64,000 bases of DNA, taken from NCBI RefSeq assembly GCF_965139615.1, contig NZ_CBCSIQ010000013.1, positions 43,767-107,766 on the forward strand, written 5' to 3'. Shown here in pieces: positions 16,950 through 25,670 of the stretch. A program made the position numbers and the translations under genes. The notes beneath the pieces were generated by a model. It saw only the letters and a program-made list of their open reading frames with translations, did no database searches and was not told where the DNA came from. The DNA is from Kerstersia similis. Lineage in GTDB: Bacteria; Pseudomonadota; Gammaproteobacteria; Burkholderiales; Burkholderiaceae_B. The number at the start of each line of letters is the position of its first letter. The first letter of the stretch is position 1.

Positions 16950-17411
16950 ATGCCCTATCAGGAAACTCCGCGCCAGCGTTTCGGTTGTCTGTTCGTCGGT
17001 GTGGCGCGGCGCTGGCGTGCCGCGCTGGACGCCAGCCTGGCGGAAGTCGGCCTGTCGGACGCCACCTGGAGTCCGCTGGTGCATATCGGCCGCAGCGGCG
17101 GCGGAATCAGCCAGAAGGATCTGGCCGCCAGGGTGGGGATAGATACTTCCACTCTGGTGCGCTTGCTGGATATCCTTGGCTCCAAGGGCTTGATCCAACG
17201 CCGCCAGGATCCGGCAGACCGGCGTTCCAATTTGCTGTATCTGACGGCAGCAGGGCAAGCCATGCTGGCACGTATCCAGCAGGTACTGGATGGGGCGGAG
17301 GCGCGTATGCTGGCGGATTGGGATGACGACACCATGCAGCAGTTGACCGAGCGGCTGGAGCAGCTCGATCAGCGTTTGCGCGCCGTGCGCGAGCTGGAGG
17401 AGCCAGCATGA
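16950..17411 (+). CDS. MarR-family transcriptional regulator
   Basis: A 153-residue dimeric winged-helix repressor. The recognition helix region reads ISQKDLAARVGIDTSTLVRL, followed by the wing with DPADRRSNLLYLT and a C-terminal dimerisation helix. Its last four bases overlap the start of the FUSC exporter gene (ATGA), so regulator and exporter are translationally coupled; the usual logic is a repressor released by an aromatic acid that the exporter then removes. Ligand unknown. Confidence 0.92.
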   Translation: MPYQETPRQRFGCLFVGVARRWRAALDASLAEVGLSDATWSPLVHIGRSGGGISQKDLAARVGIDTSTLVRLLDILGSKGLIQRRQDPADRRSNLLYLTAAGQAMLARIQQVLDGAEARMLADWDDDTMQQLTERLEQLDQRLRAVRELEEPA

Positions 17412-19399
17412 GTGTCGCGGAACGCCTGGAACACTGGGGATTTGATCGTGCCCGCCTGGGCTTTACGCTGCGTACGGCGGCGGCCGCCTGTTGTGCGGTG
17501 GTGCTGGCCTGGCTGGCGGGATTCGAGCATCCGCAGTGGTCGGGCATGACGGTCTGGGCAGCCTCGCAGCCGATGCGCGGGCAGTTGCTGGAAAAAAGCG
17601 TGTTCCGTGTGCAGGGCACGATTCTGGGGGCACTGTTCGGTACGGGTTTGCTGGCACTGGCGCAAGGGCAGGCCTGGGTGCTGGTGCTGGGCCTGGCGCT
17701 GTGGATCGGCCTGTGCGCCTGGGCGGGTAATGTGCTGCGTGGGTTCGCAGCCTACGGCGCCATGCTGGCGGGGTATTCGGCCGCAATGGTGGCGCTTTTG
17801 CATAGCCGGCAGGCCGATAATCCTTTTGCCGTGGGCCTGGATCGTTTGCTGACCGTGTTGCTGGGTGTGGTGGTGGCGCTGGCGCTGGGCTGGTTTTTTG
17901 CACGCAAGAGCGACTATCGGAATTTGGCGCAGCAGGCACGCCAGTTGGGCAGGGAAGTACTGGAATTGCTGGCCCAGGCTTGGGTGCCGGGCAAGGGGCC
18001 GGATCACCGTCGCAGCCAGCAGTTGCTGGCAGAGATGGCCGCGGCGGAAGATGCGCTTGAGGGCCAGGGGGCGGGCTCGCTCAAGGCGCGCGCCGCGGTG
18101 CGCGCCTTGCGTCGGCAACTGGCGGCTCAGGTGGCCTTGTTGCTGTGGATGCGACGCCTGCCGCAGGCTCCGGAAACGCCGGCATTTGGCCAGGCCCTGC
18201 AAGATGCTGCCGCCGTGCTGGCCAGTGGCGGCACGGCCGGTCAGGCCGCAGCCGCCCTGAGCCGTGCAGCGGCACTGGTGCAATCGCGCACCTTGCAGGA
18301 TGCCCTGGCCAGCATGGCGCAGGCCTTCCGGCGCTATGACCAGGCCGAAGCGGCCACCGTGGGCAGCAGGAGTGTGGCAGCCGTGCAGCGCGCGGCGGGC
18401 TGGTCAGCCCGCCAAGACACGCAGGCCGAGGTCGCCTTGCACCGCGATTGGCGCGGCGGCCGAGAGGCGGCGGCCCGGGCCGCGTTGGCCATTCTTTTTG
18501 CCGGTGCTGTCTGGCAATGGACGCAATGGGAGGCCGGGCCATTCATGTTGCTGGGCGTGGCCATCATGACCACGATTTTTTCCACGGCGGATAATCCGGT
18601 ACGTTTGCTGCGCCTGGTGGTGCTGGGGCAGTCCTTGGGCGTGGTGGGCGCGCTGGCTTGCCGCTGGCTGGTCTGGCCGCATATGGAAAGCGAGGCCGGG
18701 CTGGTCTTTTCTATGCTGCCCTTTGTGTTGCTGGGTGGCCTGTTCATGGGCCACAGGCGTGGCGCCGGCCCGCTGGGCTTTGACTTCAGCATGGTGTTCC
18801 TGTTGCTGTTGCAGCCGTCCTGGCCCTTGCCTGCGGCGGATGCGGCCAGCCTCTTGGATTCCTTGCAGACGGCATGCGCCGTGGTGCTTGGGCCCTTGCT
18901 GGGCTTGCTGGCGTTCGCGCTGGTGTTCCCGGTGGACAGCGCGCGCCGCATGCGTTTCCTGAACGCCGCCATGATGCAGGAATTGCAGAAAATGGCGGCG
19001 CGCCGAGGCGTCTCCCGGCGGCGCAGCGGTTGGCGTATTCGTTTGAGCCATCGCGTGCTGGCGCTGGTGCACTGGGCCGACAAGTCGGGGCGCAGCCGCG
19101 ATGCCGTCATGCAACAAGGGTATGCCGCCATGCTGGTGGGGGCATCCATTATGCATATGGATGAGGTGTTGCTCAGGCCAGGCCAGACGCCGCAGGCTGC
19201 CCGGCGTCTGGCGGCGACATTGATCCGTTTGCAGCGCGTGGAAGATGCCCCGGAACGGGCCGTGCAGGCGTTGCGCCGTTGCGCGGCCAGCCTGGCAGAT
19301 GCGCCGGGCGTGGATACCCGCTTGTTGTTCGATGCCGCGCAGGCCCTGGCTCAGACGCTGGTCCAGCGGCCGGTTGCCAGGGGGGCGGCGGCGACTTAA
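17408..19399 (+). CDS. FUSC-family aromatic acid exporter (AaeB/fusaric-acid-resistance type)
   Basis: A 663-residue inner-membrane protein with two hydrophobic bundles of about six helices (residues roughly 15-165 and 360-510) separated and followed by long cytoplasmic helical regions, the standard FUSC architecture. Relatives such as AaeB export hydroxybenzoate and related weak acids, usually with a membrane-fusion protein and sometimes an outer-membrane channel; no AaeA-like partner is encoded here. Coupled to the upstream MarR gene. It overlaps the convergent MarR gene by four bases at its end. Nearness to aromatic catabolic operons makes a safety-valve role plausible. Confidence 0.88.
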   Translation: MSVAERLEHWGFDRARLGFTLRTAAAACCAVVLAWLAGFEHPQWSGMTVWAASQPMRGQLLEKSVFRVQGTILGALFGTGLLALAQGQAWVLVLGLALWIGLCAWAGNVLRGFAAYGAMLAGYSAAMVALLHSRQADNPFAVGLDRLLTVLLGVVVALALGWFFARKSDYRNLAQQARQLGREVLELLAQAWVPGKGPDHRRSQQLLAEMAAAEDALEGQGAGSLKARAAVRALRRQLAAQVALLLWMRRLPQAPETPAFGQALQDAAAVLASGGTAGQAAAALSRAAALVQSRTLQDALASMAQAFRRYDQAEAATVGSRSVAAVQRAAGWSARQDTQAEVALHRDWRGGREAAARAALAILFAGAVWQWTQWEAGPFMLLGVAIMTTIFSTADNPVRLLRLVVLGQSLGVVGALACRWLVWPHMESEAGLVFSMLPFVLLGGLFMGHRRGAGPLGFDFSMVFLLLLQPSWPLPAADAASLLDSLQTACAVVLGPLLGLLAFALVFPVDSARRMRFLNAAMMQELQKMAARRGVSRRRSGWRIRLSHRVLALVHWADKSGRSRDAVMQQGYAAMLVGASIMHMDEVLLRPGQTPQAARRLAATLIRLQRVEDAPERAVQALRRCAASLADAPGVDTRLLFDAAQALAQTLVQRPVARGAAAT

Positions 19400-19845
19400 A
19401 TAGGTTCTCGGTACTCCGCGATGACGCGGCGCAGCGTGGCTTTCAAGGCCTCACTGTCCAGCGGCGCCAGGCGTTCCAGCACTTCTTCCTCATGGCGCTT
19501 GGCCTGTACGGCCAGGTCTGCAATCAGTGCCTGGCCAGTTTCCGTAATACGCACGAGGGTGATGCGGCGGTCGGATTCATGGGCGATGCGGCGCAGATGG
19601 CCCAGGGTTTCCAGCCGATCCAGCAGGCGGGTGACGGTGGGTTGCTTGGTCAGCGTGATCTGGGCCAGATTGCCGATGCTGATTTCTCCGGCCCCTAATA
19701 GCGTGGAAAGAATCCGCCATTCCGTGACGGATAGGTTATGCCGCCGGACGACCTCATGGAATTCGGTGGAAATCAGCTGGCTGGCTTGTGCCAGCAGAGC
19801 GGGCAGGTAGTCGTCGATGAAGGTGTGCGTGGATTCTGCAGGCAT
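19396..19845 (-). CDS. MarR-family transcriptional regulator, divergent from the oxidoreductase operon
   Basis: A 149-residue MarR protein with winged-helix segment ISIGNLAQITLTKQPTVTRLLDRLETLGHLRR and wing SDRRITLVRITETG. It is convergent with the FUSC gene (four-base overlap of stops) and divergent from the indolepyruvate:ferredoxin oxidoreductase genes across a 329-bp AT-rich gap. It is the nearest candidate regulator for those genes and perhaps for other operons in the window that share the promoter core seen in that gap. Confidence 0.92.
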   Translation of the reverse strand: MPAESTHTFIDDYLPALLAQASQLISTEFHEVVRRHNLSVTEWRILSTLLGAGEISIGNLAQITLTKQPTVTRLLDRLETLGHLRRIAHESDRRITLVRITETGQALIADLAVQAKRHEEEVLERLAPLDSEALKATLRRVIAEYREPI

Positions 19846-20102
19846 ATTGTCTGTGTGAGGGAGGCCCTGTGCGGCATCCCGGTCATTGCGCTGGCACGAC
19901 TATAACTGTTTCCATGTGCGCTGCGCTTGGCCCCAGGCTGCAGGGGCATGACGAGGCGTGACAGAAGATTGGGGTTTTCCTGCCCACCGGGTGCGCGGGC
20001 AGGGGCTTGCGCATGCCGCCGACCCAGATGTGGCGCGACTTTCCAGAGAGAATGAAGGATTTCCCTGAGGGATTTGTCTAGGGAAAACCATGATTTTAAA
20101 TT

Positions 20103-20139
20103 AGTTCATAAATAAATATATTCATGTGGAATTAATTGC
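20103..20139 (+). promoter_or_regulatory. Promoter core C: ATAAATAAATATATTCA plus TGGAATTAATTGCA
   Basis: Within the 329-bp divergent gap before the oxidoreductase genes, an AT-rich core at 20108-20124 is followed after two bases by TGGAATTAATTGCA (20127-20140), a palindrome with one mismatch. The same core occurs in front of three other catabolic operons in this window. The core ends 50 bp before the start codon at 20175. The rest of the gap (19846-20102) shows no gene. Confidence 0.6.
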
Positions 20140-20174
20140 AAATGCATGTGTGACTAGCGCACAGGGGAACTGAC

Positions 20175-22511
20175 ATGGCGGAAAGGTCATTTGTCGAAGA
20201 AGTCAAGAAACTGCGTCTGGGCGAGGGCGAGGTATTCAGTGGGGAAGGGATTCTGGCTGTCACCAAGGCCTTGCTCGAGTCCGGCGTTTCCTATGTGGCG
20301 GGCTATCAGGGCGCGCCCATTTCGCACTTGATGGATGTGTTGGCAGACGCTCAGGACATTCTGCAGGAAAACGGCATCCGTTTCGAGAATAGCGCCAGCG
20401 AGGCAACCGCTGCTGCAACGCTGGCGGCTTCGGTGAACTATCCGCTGCGCGGCGCCGTGACGTTCAAGGCCACGGTGGGCACCAACGTGGCGTCGGATGC
20501 CTTGGCCAACCTGGCTTCGGGTGGCGTGAAGGGCGGTGCGCTGGTGATCGTGGGTGAAGACTACGGCGAAGGTTCTTCCATCATGCAGGAGCGCAGCCAT
20601 GCGTTCGCCATGAAGTCGCAGATGTGGTTGCTGGATCCGCGTCCCAGTCTTCCCTGTATTGTGCAGGCCGTCAAGGACGGCTTTGATCTGTCCGAGGCCA
20701 GCAATACGCCGGTGATGCTGCAATTGCGTATCCGCGCCTGTCACGTGCATGGGCAGTTCGTGGCATCGGACAACAAACGCGCCAAGTTCACGCTCAAGGA
20801 AGCGCTGGAAAATCCGGAACGCGATGTGAACCGCATCGTGTTGCCGCCTGCCAGCTTCCTGCATGAACAGGAAAAAATCCGTGATCGCTGGCCCAATGCC
20901 GTGCGTTTCATCCAGGAACGCGGGCTCAATGAATTCCTGGCGGACGGCAAGGACGAGCTGGGCATCATCGTGCCTGGCGGCGATTACAACACAGCGATCC
21001 GCGCACTGGAAAAACTGGGGCTGGCGGATGTCTATGGCCAGACCGACATTCCGCTGTATGTGATGAATGTGGTGTATCCGGTGGTGGATGAAGAAGTGTT
21101 GCGCTTCTGCCAGGGCAAGCGCGCCGTGTTGTTGCTGGAACAGGGGCAGCCCAACTTCCTCGAGCAGAACATGGCGACCATCCTGCGCCGCGAGGGCTGC
21201 GATACCGCCTTGCATGGCAAGGATGTGCTGCCCATGGCCGGGGAGTACAACACGGCAACCATGGTCAAGGGCATGCGTGCCTTTTTCGAGCGCTATGGCC
21301 GTATCGAAGCGCAGCCGGTGCAGCGCAAGATCATTCCCCTGGTGGCACAGCAAGTGGCTCGCGAGCGTCCCGAGCCCGTGGCGCCTGGCGGCGGCACGGC
21401 GGTGGCCGAGCGCGCGGCGCTGGCCGTCGAGACGGACTTGTCAGAGAGCCGGGCCGCAGTTGCGGCCAGCGTCGCCATCGCCCAGGCAGCGGCCGGCAGC
21501 CAGCAAGGGCAGGGCGTGACGGCTGCGGTGGAGCAGGCGCCGGAAACCGATACCCTGGACCAGCATGTCCATGCGCGGCCGCCCGGTTTCTGTACGGGTT
21601 GCCCGGAACGACCGATCTTTACGGCAATGAAGCTGGTAGAGCGGGAACTGGGGCCGCACCACGTCAGTGCCGACATCGGCTGCCACCTGTTTTCCATTTT
21701 GCCGCCCTTCAACCTGGGCAATACCACCATGGGCTATGGCCTGGGCGGAGCCGGTGCGGCCGCGCTGAATACCCAGGCCGGCAAACGCGCCATTTCGGTG
21801 ATGGGCGATGGCGGTTTCTGGCATAACGGCCTGGTCAGCGGGGTCGCCAATGCGGTGTTCAACCGCAGCGACAACCTGACGATCGTGATCGACAACAGCT
21901 ATACCTCGGCCACTGGCGGCCAGGACATTCTGTCGTCCAAGGCGTTGAATGCCACCCGCAGCACCGGGCACGAGATTGAAAAAGCCGTGCGTGGCGTGGG
22001 GGCGGAGTGGGTGCGGACGGTCAAGCGCACCTATGACCTGAAAACCATGACGGCGACGCTGCGCGAAGCGCTGACGACCAGCGAAAAAGGCCCCAAGGTC
22101 TTGGTGGCGCAGAGCGAGTGCATGCTCAATCTGCAGCGTCGTGAAAAGCCCAAAGTGCGCAAGGCCATGGCTGCGGGCGAACGGGTGGTGCGCGAGCGTT
22201 TCGGGGTCGATCCCGATACCTGCACAGGCGACCACTCCTGCATTCGCCTGTCGGGTTGCCCGTCGCTGAGCATTCGTCCCAATCCTGACCCTCTGCGCAC
22301 CGATCCGGTGGCGCGCGTGATGGATAGCTGCGTGGGCTGCGGCCTGTGTGGCGAGGTGTCGCACGCGGCGGTGCTGTGCCCCTCGTTCTACCGGGCGCAG
22401 ATCATCACCAACCCGACACGCTGGGACAAGTTCCGGCAGAAACTGCGTACCAGCGTGATTGGCTGGCTGCAGCGCCGCGATGCGGAGCGTCGCGCCAGGC
22501 TGGCCTTCTGA
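20175..22511 (+). CDS. Indolepyruvate/aryl-2-oxoacid:ferredoxin oxidoreductase, alpha subunit
   Basis: A 778-residue thiamine-diphosphate enzyme subunit that oxidatively decarboxylates an aromatic 2-oxoacid to the acyl-CoA with ferredoxin as acceptor. The N-terminal POR domain has AGYQGAPISHL and NSASEATAAATLAASVNYP; FCTGCPERP is near residue 470; the TPP site GDGGFWHNGLVSGVANAVFNRSDN starts near 544 (GDG to N); two cysteine clusters near residues 681-695 and 718-735 (CVGCGLCGEVSHAAVLCP) hold iron-sulfur centres. The Ala-rich linker around 410-465 is unusual in length. The beta subunit follows after 99 bp. No ferredoxin gene is nearby. The true 2-oxoacid is not fixed by sequence. Confidence 0.9.
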   Translation: MAERSFVEEVKKLRLGEGEVFSGEGILAVTKALLESGVSYVAGYQGAPISHLMDVLADAQDILQENGIRFENSASEATAAATLAASVNYPLRGAVTFKATVGTNVASDALANLASGGVKGGALVIVGEDYGEGSSIMQERSHAFAMKSQMWLLDPRPSLPCIVQAVKDGFDLSEASNTPVMLQLRIRACHVHGQFVASDNKRAKFTLKEALENPERDVNRIVLPPASFLHEQEKIRDRWPNAVRFIQERGLNEFLADGKDELGIIVPGGDYNTAIRALEKLGLADVYGQTDIPLYVMNVVYPVVDEEVLRFCQGKRAVLLLEQGQPNFLEQNMATILRREGCDTALHGKDVLPMAGEYNTATMVKGMRAFFERYGRIEAQPVQRKIIPLVAQQVARERPEPVAPGGGTAVAERAALAVETDLSESRAAVAASVAIAQAAAGSQQGQGVTAAVEQAPETDTLDQHVHARPPGFCTGCPERPIFTAMKLVERELGPHHVSADIGCHLFSILPPFNLGNTTMGYGLGGAGAAALNTQAGKRAISVMGDGGFWHNGLVSGVANAVFNRSDNLTIVIDNSYTSATGGQDILSSKALNATRSTGHEIEKAVRGVGAEWVRTVKRTYDLKTMTATLREALTTSEKGPKVLVAQSECMLNLQRREKPKVRKAMAAGERVVRERFGVDPDTCTGDHSCIRLSGCPSLSIRPNPDPLRTDPVARVMDSCVGCGLCGEVSHAAVLCPSFYRAQIITNPTRWDKFRQKLRTSVIGWLQRRDAERRARLAF

Positions 22512-22610
22512 GGCAGGCGGGTAGCCGGGCGGCGCTCATGGCGTAGTCCGGCATGAATGGCACAGGAACAATGGCGCGTGCGGGTGCTCCCCGGCGCGCG
22601 GCAGGATAAG

Positions 22611-24146
22611 ATGATGAAGACGAACGTACAACCGATCAAGATCGCCATTCTCGCCATGGGCGGCGAGGGCGGCGGCGTGCTGGCCGACTGGATTGTCAGC
22701 CTGGGCGAGCACAATGGCTATATCGCCCAGACGACGTCGGTGCCTGGCGTGGCCCAGCGTACCGGTGCAACGATCTATTACGTGGAGCTGTTCCCCGAAG
22801 AGGAAGCCCGGAAAATCGGCAAGCAGCCGGTGCTGGCGTTGATGCCCATGCCGGGTGATGTGGATGTGGTGCTGGCCTCAGAACTGATGGAGGCAGGCAG
22901 GGCCGTACAGCGCGGGTTGGTGACGCCGGATCGCACCACGCTGCTGTCATCGACTCACCGGGTGTACTCCATTGCGGAAAAGTCGGCCATGGGGGATGGC
23001 CGTGTCGATAATCAGGCGCTGATCCGCCATGCCACCAAGGCCGCGCGACGTTTCATCCATTTCAATATGGAACAGGCTGCCGAAGAAACCGGCAGCGTCA
23101 TCAGCGCCGTGCTGTTCGGCGCGCTGGCTGCAGCGGGTGTGCTGCCATTTTCGCGCGAGCAATTCGAAGCCACGATTGAACGCGGTGGCGTAGGGGTCAA
23201 ACCCAGCTTGCGCGCGTTTGGCTACGCCTTTGATCGGGTTGGCAAAACCCAATCCGATGCCGCCGGCCAGGCCGCTGCCGATGGCGCCGCCGCTGCTGCC
23301 GCCGTGAGGCCTGCGGCGGAACCCAAGGATCCTGTGCTCAAGCAACTGCTGGCGCGCCTGGAACGTGATATTCCCGCCGATGCCCGTGACCTGGCCCTGG
23401 AGGGGGTGCGCCGTCTGGTGGATTATCAGGATGCTGCCTATGCGGAACTGTACTTGGATCGCCTGGTGCGCGTGCGTCAGGCGGCACGCCGGGATGATGC
23501 CGTGTTGCTGCGCGAGGCGGCGCGCTATCTGGCGCTCTGGATGTCATATGAGGATGCCATTCGCGTGGCGGAACTCAAGACACGCGATACGCGTTTTCAG
23601 CGGGTGCGCGGCGAAGTTCGGGCCAAGGAAGAGCAAATCCTGGCGATCCAGGAATTTATGCATCCGCGAGTGGAAGAAATCAGCGAAATCCTGCCCGTGG
23701 CTTCAGTGGGACGCTGGTTGATGCGGCCTACCTGGGGCAATTGGCTGGTGCGGCGCTTTACCCGCCAGGGCCGCGTCATGCGCACCAGTTCTCTGCGGGG
23801 CTACCTGCCGCTGTACCTGTTGTCCGGCTTCAAGCGCTGGCGCCGCAACACGCTGCGCTATGCGACAGAGCAGCAACGCATCGAAGAATGGTTGGGCCAT
23901 GTCGAGGCGTTTGCGCCGGCGCACCCGGCACTGGCGCTGGAAGTTGTGCAATGCCAGCGCTTGGTCAAGGGCTATGGCGATACGCATGTGCGTGGCTGGA
24001 AGAATTTCCAGACCTTGATGGGCGCGGTTTCCAGCAAGCGTGAAACGCTGGCGCCAGACACCTTGCGCAGCTTGCGCGAGGCTGCGCTGGCGGATGAGCA
24101 TGGCCGGGAACTGGATTCCGCCTTGCGCCGTTTCGCGCTGGCTTGA
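22611..24146 (+). CDS. Indolepyruvate/aryl-2-oxoacid oxidoreductase, beta subunit with DUF6537
   Basis: A 511-residue partner subunit. The first 190 residues are the POR gamma-type domain with IAILAMGGEGGGVLADWIV at residues 11-29 (glycine-rich loop), QTTSVPGVAQRTGATIYYVE and a second half typical of IorB. An Ala-rich linker leads to a C-terminal helical domain of about 280 residues that matches DUF6537, found in the extended aerobic forms of this enzyme family. I start at 22611, after AGGA; the frame is open to 22557. Together with the alpha subunit this is the two-gene architecture seen in aerobic proteobacteria. Confidence 0.88.
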   Translation: MMKTNVQPIKIAILAMGGEGGGVLADWIVSLGEHNGYIAQTTSVPGVAQRTGATIYYVELFPEEEARKIGKQPVLALMPMPGDVDVVLASELMEAGRAVQRGLVTPDRTTLLSSTHRVYSIAEKSAMGDGRVDNQALIRHATKAARRFIHFNMEQAAEETGSVISAVLFGALAAAGVLPFSREQFEATIERGGVGVKPSLRAFGYAFDRVGKTQSDAAGQAAADGAAAAAAVRPAAEPKDPVLKQLLARLERDIPADARDLALEGVRRLVDYQDAAYAELYLDRLVRVRQAARRDDAVLLREAARYLALWMSYEDAIRVAELKTRDTRFQRVRGEVRAKEEQILAIQEFMHPRVEEISEILPVASVGRWLMRPTWGNWLVRRFTRQGRVMRTSSLRGYLPLYLLSGFKRWRRNTLRYATEQQRIEEWLGHVEAFAPAHPALALEVVQCQRLVKGYGDTHVRGWKNFQTLMGAVSSKRETLAPDTLRSLREAALADEHGRELDSALRRFALA

Positions 24147-24181
24147 CGGGCAGACGGGCCGGCTGGAACGGATTGCTCCAG

Positions 24182-24221
24182 ATCAAGTATTTGTGCTTCT
24201 GAATTGTTTACCTATCAAGTA
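24182..24221 (+). promoter_or_regulatory. Direct repeat ATCAAGTA x2 in the promoter region of the MarR-led operon
   Basis: ATCAAGTA occurs at 24182-24189 and again at 24214-24221, 32 bp apart (about three helical turns). Between and after them lie TTGTTT and TAGAAT elements (24205 and 24230) that could be a weak sigma-70 promoter. This AT-rich island sits between the oxidoreductase genes and the downstream MarR gene. Confidence 0.45.
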
Positions 24222-24232
24222 ATTAATGTAGA

Positions 24233-24499
24233 ATGACTATGACCACACGCCAAAGCGCCATTCCCGCCCTTGCTGGCGGATTCAAGCGAGGCAGTGCTCA
24301 CCAGGAGCCAGTCGCTCCTGAGCGTCGCGGTGGCGATTTGCCGGCCTTCGGATCGGCGTCGCTGACTGAACCTACATTACCTCGGCAGGATGCGCATCAG
24401 GGCATGCTGCTTGCGCCCAGGCAGATTCCGGCAGGCCGGCCCAGCGCCAGGCCGGACCGGCGTCCGGGGCGGATAGCCAAAAAGCAGGAAGACATCAGC
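24233..24499 (+). other. Leader or N-terminal extension before the MarR gene
   Basis: The MarR frame stays open back to ATG 24233, which would add 89 residues rich in Pro, Arg, Gly and Ala with no recognisable domain. I treat it as leader. A hairpin lies inside it: CAGGAGC at 24302-24308 pairs with GCTCCTG at 24314-24320. No T-run follows. Confidence 0.4.
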
Positions 24500-25027
24500 A
24501 TGGAGCACAAGGATAGTTCGCACGCGTTGCTGCACGAAGCCCAGGAACTGGGATACGAAGGGCGTGCGCGCTCGCAGGATCCGGCCAGCCTCAAATTGTG
24601 GCTGCGCATGATGGCCTGCACCAAGCAGGTGGAGGATGAAATCCGCCGCCGCCTGCGCCTGAACTTTGATATTTCCCTGGCGCGTTTCGACTATATGGCG
24701 CAGCTGTACCGATATCCTGACGGCTTGAAGATGGGCGAGCTGTCACGCTATCTGATGGTCACTGGCGGCAACATTACCGGGCTGACCGATGAGTTGTCGC
24801 GGGAAGGCCTGGTGTCGCGTGCCAGCAGCCCGACGGATCGGCGCGCCTGGATCCTGAGGCTGACCCCCGAAGGACGCAGCAGTTTCGAGGTCATGGCCAA
24901 AGCCCACGCGGGCTGGGTGACCGAGATGTTTTCCGGGCTGGAGCCCGAGGCGGTTCGCCAGCTGCATCAGCATCTGGGCGCCTTGCGGGTCCACCTGGTC
25001 AATCAGGCGGCCGGCCAGCAGGCCTGA
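24500..25027 (+). CDS. MarR-family transcriptional regulator of the monooxygenase-dioxygenase operon
   Basis: A 175-residue MarR protein, started at ATG 24500 behind AGGA. The winged helix includes LKMGELSRYLMVTGGNITGL, a glycine-rich recognition region typical of the subgroup that controls aryl-CoA pathways (BadR/FerR-like), and SPTDRRAWILRLTPEG in the wing. Aryl-CoA thioesters are known effectors in that subgroup, which would suit a pathway with an acyl-CoA monooxygenase. It is the first gene of a seven-gene catabolic row; the thioesterase gene follows after 32 bp. Confidence 0.9.
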   Translation: MEHKDSSHALLHEAQELGYEGRARSQDPASLKLWLRMMACTKQVEDEIRRRLRLNFDISLARFDYMAQLYRYPDGLKMGELSRYLMVTGGNITGLTDELSREGLVSRASSPTDRRAWILRLTPEGRSSFEVMAKAHAGWVTEMFSGLEPEAVRQLHQHLGALRVHLVNQAAGQQA

Positions 25028-25059
25028 GCCGGTTCCGCAAATTTCATGACAGGTGGCAG

Positions 25060-25515
25060 ATGACTGATACAACTGTATTCCAGCGCCCGCACCGCATCCG
25101 GTTCTCCGAATGCGATCCGGCGGGCATCGTGTTCTACCCGCAATATTTCGTGATGTTCAACGATCTGCTCGAAGCCTGGGTGGATGCCATCACGCCCGCA
25201 GGGTTCCACGACATGATCGGCAACCAGCATGTCGGTATGCCGACCGTCCACCTGGAGGCCGATTTCAAGGCCATCAGCCGGATGGGCGATGATGTTGTCC
25301 TCAGCCTGGCGGTAGAGCACCTGGGCAGCCGCTCGCTGCGTTTGGTGCTACGCTGTGTCGGTACCGATGGCGTGCTGCGCATGCAGGTGAACCAGGTGAT
25401 CGTGACGACCTCGCTGGTGACCCACAAGGCGATCCAGATCCCTGACGCAATCCGGCAGGCCATGCAGGCTTATGTGCTGCCTCAGGAGGTTGTCGCGGGA
25501 GAGGGAACGGCCTAG
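25060..25515 (+). CDS. Acyl-CoA thioesterase, 4-hydroxybenzoyl-CoA thioesterase type
   Basis: A 151-residue hot-dog-fold thioesterase. The catalytic motif FSECDPAGIVFYPQYF, with Asp19, is that of the 4-hydroxybenzoyl-CoA thioesterase subgroup acting on aryl-CoA. It precedes the acyl-CoA monooxygenase by 155 bp and the ring-cleaving dioxygenase by 2.5 kb, so it most probably releases the hydroxylated aryl acid (gentisate or 5-hydroxyanthranilate) from its CoA ester before ring cleavage. The specific substrate is inferred from context. Confidence 0.9.
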   Translation: MTDTTVFQRPHRIRFSECDPAGIVFYPQYFVMFNDLLEAWVDAITPAGFHDMIGNQHVGMPTVHLEADFKAISRMGDDVVLSLAVEHLGSRSLRLVLRCVGTDGVLRMQVNQVIVTTSLVTHKAIQIPDAIRQAMQAYVLPQEVVAGEGTA

Positions 25516-25550
25516 GGAAAAGGAGCATATACGCGGCAATTTTTTTGCCC

Positions 25551-25575
25551 ATATACTTTATAAATAAAATATTCA
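25551..25575 (+). promoter_or_regulatory. Promoter core D upstream of the monooxygenase gene
   Basis: ATAAATAAAATATTCA at 25560-25575 is identical over 16 bases to the core at 58073-58088 (minus strand) and close to those at 20108 and 34011. It lies 95 bp before the monooxygenase start, in a 155-bp AT-rich gap after the thioesterase stop, so the operon seems to have an internal promoter. A small GGCAA/TTGCC hairpin (25535-25549) lies just upstream. Confidence 0.6.
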
Positions 25576-25670
25576 GCAATAAAAATAATCACGCGGTAGT
25601 TTTCTGGTCCGGCAGGCGGCGGCGCGAAAAATGGGCGGCGGCGGGTGCGGAAAAAGGTGTGGAGAGAGCC

